From Clarireedia homoeocarpa (Eukaryota > Ascomycota > Leotiomycetes > Helotiales > Rutstroemiaceae): a stretch of DNA of 64,000 nucleotides. Positions within the stretch are counted from its first letter, which is position 1, and each line of letters opens with the position of its first letter. Position numbers and translations under genes: made by a program. Below, piece after piece: positions 45,801 through 57,200 of this stretch. The notes under the pieces were generated by a model that was not told the origin of the DNA, made no database searches, and saw only the letters and a list, made by a program, of their open reading frames with translations. The stretch lies in contig LNKV01000007.1 in assembly GCA_001465935.1 (NCBI GenBank), positions 496,001 through 560,000 on the forward strand, written 5' to 3'.

Positions 45801-46328
45801 CTAATTCATCATCAAGCCACCCATCCGCCGTTGTCGGGAAAACGGCAATCTCAACCGCCACGAGTTTACCTGTTCAACCGAGTCTCCTGGGAGTTCCGGA
45901 GCGCACTCTACACTTATGAGCGTACAATGATCTACTGGGCTTGACGTGTACTTCCAAAGCCCTATCGATAGGAAGAAGTCATACCTGATAGGCCAGTTGG
46001 ATGACGCTCATGACCATGAAGGAGCATGATACACCTGATGTGCATCATCACGATTTTTTTGGATGGAAAAATTCGCCGGAAAGGGTCCCACTCGCCAAGC
46101 TAGATCAAAAGAGAGTTCCTTCTTCCAAAGACTGACGACATACTCATCCGCGCTACATTCCTCCTGAGCTATGATATTTAACGTTAGGCTCGCCAGTCCT
46201 GCAAGTGTTGCTAGTACATCGGTAGGATTGGAGAGCGCGGGTTGTGAGTACCTGGCAGCTAGATGTCCCCCAAGCTCGCGCGTGCTAGTTGTATAAGACA
46301 AATAATTCCTAGACGAACTAGTGCTCAT
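45801..46328 (-). pseudogene. C-terminal fragment of a HET-type protein, with internal TGA
   Basis: Reading the minus strand from 46328, the text LATLAGLASLTLNIIAQ...DEYVVSLWKKELSFDLAWRVG...YHAPSWS resembles the segment that follows the HET domain in fungal heterokaryon-incompatibility proteins (leucine-rich stretch, DEY.AGLWK, then APSWSWAS). At 46010-46008 a TGA stands where that motif normally has Trp (TGG). The same frame then continues as ASSNWPIRYDFF and stays open to 45801. The HET domain itself is absent upstream. This is a truncated, inactivated copy; the TGG to TGA change is a transition. The family call rests on a short motif and is moderate. Confidence 0.55.
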
Positions 46329-46484
46329 TATAAACTTTTCTCAACAACATCAACTTCCGGCTTATGGCTTGTGATGCGGCCCATTGAATGGTACAGGCTT
46401 CGCCGTCAAGCTTGTTTCCTTCAGCAGCAAACTTAGGTCACCAAATTCCAGTTCACGTGTTAGAGATTACTTATTCTCATGGTA

Positions 46485-47048
46485 CCTCCGAATAACATAC
46501 ATTTACGATAGGCTTGTAGTCCTATGGGGCGTATAAGGGGACTACAACTTATCCGAGAAAGCTATCGGATGTTCGATAGGCCTATGCTCTTACAGAGCTA
46601 TCGGAAATTGATAGTAACAGATATACATACCTATTCTTATTTCCTAATTTGGCAATAGTGAAGCTGTACTGAGTATATTGGTTAAGATGAGATTCTTGTC
46701 GGGTAATATGGATCAATCCTATATAGTTATAGGAGTATTATTAGTTCTTAACTACAGTGTTGCCTTTTACAGGAATACTCTTAATATATAAGACCTTAGA
46801 TATATAGGTAGCTTAGATTTCTTACTGGTACTTAGTTATTAGTGTTCTCTACTTCTGCTTATGCTTAAATCCTTACTGGCGTTTGAACTATAATTAAGAA
46901 AGGGAAAAGACTACAGAAACAGCGAATATAATCTACGAAGTAAGGAGTTGTAAAGGTATTTAAATCTATCTCCCTGATAGGTCTATGGGATATCCGATAT
47001 ACCTATATAGCTTCTATAGGCCTATCGTAAATGTAGGCCATTCGGGGG
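46485..47048. mobile_element. MITE-like element, 564 bp, TA-flanked, with about 29-bp TIRs
   Basis: The left end (46485-46513, starting CCTCCGAATAACATACATTT) matches the reverse complement of the right end (47020-47048, starting CCCCCGAATGGCCTACATTT) at all but four positions, three of them transitions. TA dinucleotides flank both ends (46483-46484 and 47049-47050), the target site of Tc1/mariner-type elements. The interior is AT-rich, noncoding, and carries several more GATAGG/CCTATC motifs near both ends. No transposase frame is present, so it would be non-autonomous. Confidence 0.7.
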
Positions 47049-47050
47049 TA

Positions 47051-48287
47051 CCAGATCAAAGACTGGCCGCTATCCTTCGACGCCGAAAGCCTGGTCTCCA
47101 AGGAATCCCGACTTACAGCTTGCGGGCTCTAGACCGGCGATCGTCAGGTGCGAGTTGAGATATGCTAGATCCATCAGGGACGAATCGTAAAGCCACTCTT
47201 GACGGTTTTCCAGCAGAATGCAGAGACAATCAACCCATAGATGAGGGGATTTTAAGGGCTCTACAGACCTGACCGCGGAGCATCTCGGACACTCCCTGGC
47301 ATAGAGCTAATGGGTATGCCTACAAAATGTGCCTCGATATTGTCCTCGGTCGTTCGAAGCACGTCGTGCGAATCTTCTCCCCAGCAGTTAGCTCACTCCA
47401 TGGCGCGAGTAAAGACCGCCGGAGTGGATGAGCCCTTGCAAACTTTGCGACTTGCCCCTGAATTTATAGAGCTAGGTACGTCATGCTGGACGCCAATCAA
47501 ATCATACTGGACGCTAGATATATCATGCTGAGCGCTGAAACATCCCATCAGTAAATGTTGGCGTTCTTCAACGACTCGACAGAGGAAGTGAACTTGGCCA
47601 ATAAACTTGAGTCAAAGCCGAGGAAATCTTCTTCATTACTACCAAGCAGTGAATTCCTGTCGAGTTTGTGCGATGTAGTGAATTGATTTTTTATTTTTGA
47701 TGATTTTTGAAGATTTCTCTTTTTTCTTTTTGAAGATTTTTCTTTTTTCTTTTTTGATGATTTTTCTTTTACTCTGTATTATCACCTAACCAGCGGTGTG
47801 TGCTATATGTGGTGGTTTTTATGCTGCATCATTGCACGTGCTGAGTCATGTAATGGATCTTGGGAAATCGGCGTGTCGAACTGCGCACCTTCGCACCCCT
47901 ATACCAGGGTCGTTAACTCAAATGGTGCATATATATTCCATAAATGATCGGCAGCGGGTTTGAAACATAGAAATGTTACGTGTTCACGAATTGGTCGGCT
48001 TACAGGTCAATCTAAACACGCCAAACGCGATGAGTTCAAGTGCTCTTGACTGTTTGTAAATATCTGCCTCTTCCCATTGTGTTCTAGAACTTATTTCTCC
48101 GTTCTAGAACTTATTTCTCCTTGCTATGTATTAATAAACCCGGCTATACAGTATCTCTTAAGTTTTCCCAGGAACATCAGTTCTCTGGTCTTTGTTTGCT
48201 TACTGTGTATCTGTCACTAGAAGATCAATAGAATTATTCGACCCGCTGCCAAGAACCTCATACCACTCTTTGCACAACTACGCAATA
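47051..48287. other. Upstream region of the PKS
   Basis: 1.2 kb between the MITE and the PKS start. Contains imperfect copies of ATCATRCTGGACGC at about 47480-47535, a T-rich tract with TTTTTGATGATTTTT/GAAGATTTTT units at about 47685-47775, and the 20-bp duplication listed below. A 73-codon frame at 47310-47531 has no recognisable content. Confidence 0.5.
48081..48120. promoter_or_regulatory. Tandem 20-bp duplication with palindromic GTTCTAGAAC boxes
   Basis: Two exact copies of a 20-mer (GTTCTAGAACTTATTTCTCC), 168-207 bp upstream of the PKS start codon. Each contains the palindrome GTTCTAGAAC, which fits the heat-shock-factor pattern nTTCnnGAAn. Such duplicated palindromes in a promoter are plausible activator sites; binding is not shown. 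Confidence 0.5.
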
Positions 48288-51200
48288 ATGGACACCAATC
48301 ATAGCATGCCGATTGCCGTCGTGGCTATGAACTGCCGCTTCCCAGGCGATGCCGATAGCCCAGAAAAGTTCTGGGAGCTGTTGATTGAGAAGAGAGACGC
48401 ATGGTCAGAGATACCTCAGGAAAGGTTTAATGCCAGCTCTTTCTACCAGCCGACCATCGGGACCGGTGGTACAGTACGTTATAGCTGCACTTCTCAATGA
48501 CATGTATTCGGTTTTAACGGTCCTCTCTAGTTAAAATACAAAGGTGGTTATTTTCTCAAAGGCGACGTCGGCAGGTTCGACCCCTCCTTCTTTAACATCA
48601 CAGAAAGCGAAGCTGCAGCAATTGATCCGCAGCAGAGGCTTCAGCTCGAGTGTGCTTATGAAGCTTTTGAATCAGGTAAGCTTGAGTAAAGATTGTAAAT
48701 GTAGTTCCGAGTTAAGGTGTATAGCTTCAATATCCTTACGAAAATTAAAGGGATCAAGGACTGGAGTGTTTACCGGCGCCTTTAACCATGACTATGAGAT
48801 AATGCAATTCCGAGATCCGGATAACATAGCACACTATCACGCCACTGGCAACCAGGTAGTTGCCGCAAACCGGATCGCTTATTTTTTTGACTTCAAAGGT
48901 CCAACTATAACTTTAGACACTGGGTGCTCGGGAACCTCAAATGCACTGCACTTGGCATGCCAGGCCATAAAGACCGGTGATGCCGATCAGGCTCTTGTCT
49001 CTGGCTGCTCCCTTATCTTAGATCCTGACATGACGATCGGCATGAACAATCTAGAGTATGATGTTGCACTTCTCTTGTTACTTGCATATACTGATTGGGC
49101 TTACAGTTTTTTCTCCCCTGAAGGGCGTTCATTCGCTTTCGATTCACGGGCTGCAGGCTACGGGAGAGGTGAGGGAGTAGCCTGTGTAGTTCTGAAGCCA
49201 CTCAGCACTGCCATTGCTGATGGGGATCCGATTCGAGCCGTCATTCGCGCTACAGCAACGAATCAAAATGGGCGAAGTCATGGTATCACCCTCCCAGATG
49301 CCAATGCTCAAGTCGATGTAGGCCTGGCAGCTTACAAAAGCTGCGGGCTGAATCCCCAGGATACTTTCTATGTCGAAGCCCATGGAACAGGAACAGCGGC
49401 TGGTGACCCGCTGGAGATTGAGGCGATCGGCCGTATCTTTGGGACTTCGAAGATTGCGCAAACTCAGACGGTTGTTGGCTCTGTGAAAACTAACATTGGT
49501 CATCTTGAACCGGTAAGTGGGCTGGCGGGATTGCTAAAGGCTATCTTGATTTTAGAAAAAGGGATCATCCCACCAAATCTTCTATTTGAGAAGGCAAATC
49601 CAGCTCTACATCTCGACCGCTTGAATATCAAGATTGCAACTGAGGCTGAAAATTGGCCAAGCGAGGTGCCACGGCGCATATCAATCAACAGCTTAGGCAT
49701 TGGCGGGTCCAATGTTCATGTTATCGTAGAGAGCTTCGACAGCTACTGTACTTCAACAGGTCAGCGAGCAGCTCCCATATTACACACTAGAAGCAGGCCA
49801 GCCGATTCTCCGTCTGAAATTGCACAACCGAATTCGAATAAACCTCGTCTATTCGCTTTATCAGCAATGACCGAGCATTCCTGTAAGAAACGAGTGCAGG
49901 CGCTCAAATCTTATTGCGAGTCTCAGTCAGATCAAAAGCTCGACTCTCTCGCGTATACTCTTTCGAAAAGATGGGAGGGATTTCCCTGGCGCTTATCTTT
50001 CACAGCATCCAGTATGCAGGAACTTGCGGAAATTTTGGGAGACCAAGTGCCGAAACAAGCGGTAACAACACCAAAAGTTTCTTTCGTGTTTGCTGGACAA
50101 GGCGCACAATGGTTCGCGATGGGTCGTGAGCTGTTAGCTTCATATCCTGCTTTTCGCGTGACCATGGCTGCAGCGGACCATATATACAGTCAGGACTTGG
50201 GTGCTGAGTGGTCATTGCTTGGTAAGTAGAAGATATTCCTGGTGATTATTCCCCAGTAGTTAATCGATTCTGTAGAGGAGCTGGGCCGTGATAAAGATAC
50301 GTCGCGGGTGAACGTGGCTGCTATAGGACAACCACTCTCCACGGCATTACAGATTGCTCTGGTTGATTTGTTGCGATCTTGGAGCGTCAAACTCGATTGT
50401 GTAATTGGGCATTCGAGCGGAGAAATCGCGGCAGCTTACGCCGCAGGTATCTTGAATCTTAACGATGCTTTAACAGTTGCCTACTTTCGGGGACTTCATG
50501 CGTCGCAAATGCAGGACTTTGATAAAGGACTTGACGAGACAATGATGGCCGCTGGGCTATCTGGACCTCAAGCGGAGATCGAAATTTCTCAATTGCCTGC
50601 CGAAATCTCCTCCAAGCTTGTAGTGGCTTGCGTGAATAGCCCGTCCTCTGTCACCGTGTCTGGCAACCGCCAAGCACTCCTGACGCTCAAGGATATCTTA
50701 GATCAGCGTGGTGTTTTTACAAGAATGCTTGAAGTTGACCTGGCTTACCGAAGTAGCGATATGAACTTGATCGCAGAGAGCTATAGCAAGTCAATCGCTC
50801 ACTGTCTTCCAATGGAGGGGTCTGCTGAAGTGGAATTCTGGTCATCAGTACGAGCATCACGTCTCACTGCTGCTGAGCTACAACCTCAGTACTGGATTGA
50901 AAATCTTACATCCCAAGTTAAATTCTGTCAAGGACTTGGAGCCATGTGCGAACAAAATAGAGATTTGGGTTTGATCATTGAGCTTAGCCCGCATTCTATG
51001 CTGGAGGGACCCGTCAAACAGACGCTTGGAACCCAGTATTCTTCGATTGCATATGCTTCAGTCCTAAAGCGCAACTGCAACGCTGTCGAAACAGCCTTAA
51101 AGGCCGCTCAGAAGGTTTTAGACTGTGGGGTTGCACTGGATATCGAGATTGCCCAGCCATTACTCGATGATACTACACATCTCCTCTTGGATCTACCTCA

Positions 51201-54200
51201 GTACGCTTGGGATCACTCTACAAGATACTGGCATTCGTCTGCAATTACAACCAGACACGTCCGACGGGCTTTCCCTTACCATGAGCTTCTAGGTTCCCGA
51301 GTGCCTCAATCCACATCGCTAGAACCGCACTGGCGTAATATTATCAAGCTCTCTGAATTAGATTGGCTACAAGATCACCGTGTGAACGAGAACATAATAT
51401 TTCCAGGTGCCGGCTACCTCGCCATTGCTATGCAAGCGTTCTATCAACACTATGTTGAGAAAGCTTACCAACCGGCTCGGCCAAGATTCTTAGAATTGCG
51501 CAATGTTATTTTCGAAAGAGGGTTGGTTCTTGATCCTTCCATGAACATTGAAATGGTCTGTCGCCTTCGCCAAGCTTTTGAGAACACGCGCGAGACATCC
51601 GAGTCAAGGTATGAGTTCCAAATCGTATCTTGTTCGGACAGCGTTACTTGGCAGAAGCATTGTCATGGCACCATTGTTGCTTTGCAACAAGCTGAACCCT
51701 CCGACTGCTTTGAGGCTGTCCAAAATGGCGACAATGAACACTCTGTTCAAGAGGTAAGCAGCAAAGAGACTTACAATAAGTTTAACAAGATCGGACTAGA
51801 ATATGGTCCAGCTTTCAGAACCCTGGTTGATGGATCCATTGCTGGAAATCAGTTCCTCGGTCATATAAGAAAAACAAACCCTGCGCCATGCATTCAAAGG
51901 CATAACAGTTATATTGTGCATCCGGCTACCCTTGACGGTATCTTTCAATCGATGATTTTACCTCACATATACAACGATAACTCCTCGAGGGCGATGGTTC
52001 CAACTTCCATCGACAGTTTGACGATTTCATGCGATGCAAGCAATGTTGATTCACAGACTTTGCTTGTACGTTCATCCTTTAAACCCCTTGGAAAGAACGC
52101 ATTAAATGCGTCTGCATCTGTCTCAGGAGTCGGAGGCTATGGTGGCGTGTCGATGCAGGTTGATAATCTCTCAGCAGTCGTGCTGGAGGCCGAGCTAGAT
52201 GTGCAAAAAACGGAGGATCACGGCTGCTATCACCTGGAGTGGGTTGCAGACCCTACCATATTCGATACCGAGGCTATACAGACGTTTTGCGAGCAAGCTA
52301 CAGCTCCGCAGAAACCTGCCGTAAGAAATCCAGTCTATCATAGAGCCGCACTGCACTCCTTCCGAGAAGCAATCGCTCAGGTGTCTGACATTGCCAATGT
52401 TAAGGCAGAGCATCTCCGAAACCTCTGGAATTATGCTCAGGGCTTACTGGATTCTGATGATGCAAATGCCGATAACAATTTCGAGCCATCAGAGTTGATC
52501 GAAGACACCGTTGAAGCGAAAATGCTTAAGCGCATAGGACTTGCTCTACCGAACATCTTATCTGGTGAGACGGATGCATTGGCGTTGATGCTGGAAGATG
52601 ATTTATTGTATAAGTACTACAGTGACGGATGGATCAACTACTATTACGTGCAAATGGCTGCATACATGCGTTTGCTTGCCTATAAAACACCATGTATGCA
52701 GGTTCTGGAGATCGGAGCTGGAACCGGTGGAGCAACTTTGCAGCTTCTTCGTTCCTTTCCAGTCAGTCAGGGGTTCTCTTACGACTTTACTGATATCTCC
52801 AGTGAGTTCTTCATTAAAGCTAAGGAGGGCCTCAAGGCTTGGGAGAATTGTATCAACTACAAAAAGCTCGACATCGAATCAGATCCTGTGGCCCAAGGTT
52901 TCGAGGAGGCAAAATACGATCTGATAATTGCATCGAATGTTCTCCACGCGACGAAGGACATTGTGATGACCTTAAAAAATGCTCGGAAGCTACTGAGGCC
53001 TGGTGGACAGCTCATCCTCCTAGAAATTACCAGTCCGTCCAGTTACATGCATCTCGTGTTTGGTTGCCTCTCTGGATGGTGGCTCGGCAGTCAAGATGAT
53101 CGTACAGAGGGACCTTGCTTGTCAAGTACGCGCTGGCTTGAGGTACTGGAAGAGGCCGGGTTCTCCTCTGCAGCCTGCGTTCCAGACGCCAAAAGCAGCA
53201 TTGAAAGTGCCATGTCGGTGATCATAGCAACGGCAGACAACGAAATTAGCGCACCGCCGACCACATCTTTCGCAATCATCTCGGCGCCGGGTTCTGATTT
53301 AATTGACACTGCGAAGCTGCAGCAAAACATCCAGGAAGCCTTATCATCGGCCTGTGAGATAAGTTGTTGGCAAGACGCAGTCTCTCCAGATAAAATCTGC
53401 ATCTTCTCAGACGCCATGGCGCCGTCGCGGCTCGTGTGTGGAGATGAGGAGTATTTCAAACGTGTCCAAAGTATATTAAGTTCTTCATCTGGGGCTGTTT
53501 TCCTCGTATCCGGAGCAATGGGGGACAAGGATGTACCAATTGCGGCCGTAATGACAGGTCTCTCTCGCACCATTCGATCAGAAAACAACGAGGACAATGA
53601 TAACTTCAAGTCTATTATGATAGATATCGAGGCCGAATCAGATGTTGGACAAGTCTCGTCCATCATTCGCCAATGTTTCCTCGGCGAATCCAAGGAAACA
53701 GAATTCGCTGTACGCAGGCAGACGATATCTGTTCCACGTGTCATCCCCGAGACTTCTCTCGGTGGGTTTCTTGCAACTGGTGCCATTGAAGAGGTACGGC
53801 CTATCGAGGAATTTGACATGGCAATCAAGCTTGACTTTCAGACCGCAGGGTATCTTGATACCATCAGATTTGTCCCAGACGATTTGGTACAGGGTCCTCT
53901 TGCTGGCGATGAAGTTCAGATTGCCGTAAAAGCAGCTGGAGTTAATTTCCGCCATGTTCTATATGCTCTTGGCAAGTTTAGTGCTGCCGAATACGCTGCA
54001 CGACCAGCAGGAGAATGTAGCGGTGTCATCACTTCAGTCGGTCGTGATGTGCAAGACCGGTTCCAAGTAGGAGACCGTGTGGTGACAAGCGGTATCTTTA
54101 ATGCTTTCTCCACAGCTGTGAGAGTTCCTGCTGCCAGTACTCGACGTATCCCTGATGATATGGATTTTATCACCGCAGCTCAATTTCCTCTCACTTATGT

Positions 54201-57200
54201 TACTGCATGGTTCGCCCTGGTAAACCTTGCGCATATTCAGAGCGACGACAACGTATTGATCCATTCTGGGACTGGAGCCGTAGGTCAGGCAGCTATTGCC
54301 GTTGCGCAGCACTTCAAGGCGAATGTGTTTGTCACCTGTGGCAACGACGAGAAGAAGGAATTCCTAATGACCGAGTTCGGCATCCCAGAAGAAAACATAT
54401 ACTCGAGTAAAGACTTTCGGTTTGTAAAACACATCTTAAAAATAACCTCCGGAAAAGGAGTTGATATTATTCTCAACTCTCTGAGCGGAGAGTTTATCAC
54501 TGAAAGCTGCCGCTGTCTTGCACCTTTTGGTCGATTTATTGAGATCGGAAAGAATGATATCCACAATGGCAGTAAGCTTGATATGTCAGTCTTTAATATG
54601 TCTACAAGTTTTATCGCCCTTGATCTGTCATACGTATACGAATTAGACAAGGAATTGGCAGGGAAATTGCTCCAAAAGGTAATGGACATGTTTTGGGATG
54701 GAACACTCAAGCGTGCCTCGCCAGTCCATATTCGTTCGTTCAGCGAGACCGCCAATGCTTTTCGCTACATGAGCACCGGACAACACATTGGTAAAATGGT
54801 TCTGGATATGTCTGGGTCGACTAATATTAAGGTAAGCCTCTTTCAATCTTCCTGGGGAACGCATAGAAATACAAACGAGAGTTTTTTACTTACCACATGT
54901 TTATTCTAGGTGACATTCTCTGATTACGGTCAGCATCCAGTGCGTGGTTCCGGGACATACATCATAGCTGGAGGTCTAGGTGGCATAGGAAGAGAGATAT
55001 GTCGCTGGATGGCTAAGCAAGATCCGGTTAACCTTGTGGTTTTCTCGAGGTCAAAAACCCCTTCCTCTGCAGCACAAGATCTGGCGATCGAGGTCCAAAA
55101 ATATGGTGCAACTTTACACATCATGACCTGTGACGTTGGTGACGAGACTCAAGTCAGAACGGCAATCGAAAAGTGCAAGCAGAACCTTCCTCCTATCAAA
55201 GGTGTTATCCAGGGAGCAATGGTATTGAGAGTAGGTTGAATCTCCTCTGTATTTTGACATTGCTGAACTTTATGATAGGATTGCCCATTCGAAAACATGA
55301 CTGTGGACCAATTCAGTGAAGTCGTCCAAACTAAAGTCCAAGGAACTCAAAACTTGGCGAAGTTCCTTCCTCCAAGTAGCCTGGACTTCTTTGTCATCTT
55401 ATCCTCGGTAATGGGCATTATCGGGAATCCAAGCCAAGGCAACTATGCGGCAGCCTTAACATTCCAAGACTCATATGCCCGCTACCTTACCAGCATTGGA
55501 CAACCTGTGATAAGCTTGGATTTTGGTTGGATCCAAGGAGCCGGCTACGTTGAAGAAAATGCAGCTGTGGGTGCCTTCCTCGCAAAGACTGGCCTGAAGC
55601 CTGTTCCACTTGGCACCCTACTCCGTACTCTTTCATACGCGCTCACACGGAAACCGAAGAATGCTGATCAAAGTCAACTCATGGTCGGATTGTCCCACAC
55701 TCTCGCCAACCGCTTGTTGCGTGTTCCCAAATTCTCATTTGTCCGAGTCCGCCAATCTTTGGAGATGTCAACTAACGCCTCTGGTGGACCAAGCGCGACA
55801 CAAAGCATCCAAAAGGGAATCCAAATGTGTAAGTCCTTCAGCGAGGCAACGACTTTTATAAGCGAGAAGATTATTGAGAAGGTTTCCTCGCTGATGGCGA
55901 TACCATTATCAAACATGAGGCTGGAAGCTTCTGTGTCTGATTACGGCATTGACTCGCTGATTGCCATTGAACTCAGGAACTGGATGCGACAAGAGCTTGG
56001 ATATAACCTGAGTGTATTGGAGATCCTCGGTGCGAACTCGATCAAAAGCCTCGGGGAGCTTACAGCGCAAAAATATAGATGGCTTGTAGATCTGAATTCT
56101 CCAAATGTGCCAGCCGAAACAAATGAAGATGTCCCAGGGCAGTCAGAAGAGGAACAACAGCTTTCTCTACCTTCCAGCCCCCTGCCTTATGACAATAGCA
56201 AGATGCCAAACCTACCAGTTCCATCACTCGAGGTAACTACATCGGCATTCCTTAAATCGCTTCGTCTGGTTCTGTCTCCAAAAGAGTATGGACGAGCCAA
56301 GGTCTGTGTTGGTTCTTTCCTCTCCCCAGAAGGACAGGGTCATACATTACAAGAGCGCCTGCTAGACCATGCAGAAGCCACGAGCTGCTGGCTGACCGAA
56401 ATCTGGACTGACAAGGAATACCTGAAGAACCGTGCACCAATTGCACCTTTCACAAATTACTTTTTGTGCCATGAATCTAGTGCTCCCTCGTCTGCAAGCG
56501 AGAAAGCCGCTTCTATCTGTGCGGCGGTACTCGAATTCCAAGCAGAAGTAGAGAATGGTACTCTCGCTCGAGACCATATTCGAGATGTCGAAGCCGATAT
56601 GAGTCAATACAAGAATATGTTCAACGCTTGTCGTATCCCGCAAAAGCCCAAGGATTGTTTGGTTAGATTTGATGCAGCAGAAAATCGGCACATTGCTGTA
56701 ATTCGAGCTGGTCATTACTTCAAATTGAGTTATGAGCACCAGGGTCAGCGACTTAATAGGCCACAGTTGAAGGCTGCAATAGATTCAATTCTTGAGATGG
56801 ACGTTGGCTTAACTATACAAGTCGGAGCGCTGACAACGAGCCACAGAGACATTTGGACTGAAGTAAGTTTATCTACTTGTATTGGGTTATTGACTAACAT
56901 TTCTCTAGGCACGAGAGAACCTTATGGCAACATCGCCCGAAGCCAGACGATCGATAGAAGACATTGAAAGCTCGTGTTTCGTTCTTTGTCTCGAACCAGA
57001 AGAGCCAAAGGCATTGGAAGAACTATCGGCGCAAATATGGTATGGAAACGGTATCAATCGATGGTTCGATAAACCAATCCAGTTTGTGGTTACTGCAGAT
57101 GGGCGTTCGGGGTATGTTGGGGAGCATGCTGCATGTGACGAAGGTCCCAGTGTCAGGCTGAATGAATACGTTCAAGATTTCATTCGAAAGGAGCCTGGAA

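Noticed and set aside
48660..48770. Apparent frameshift in the PKS KS domain
   Set aside because: Using the acceptor at TATAG (48720-48724) gives a 49-nt intron and restores ESASISLRKLKGSRTGVF, so the frame is intact.
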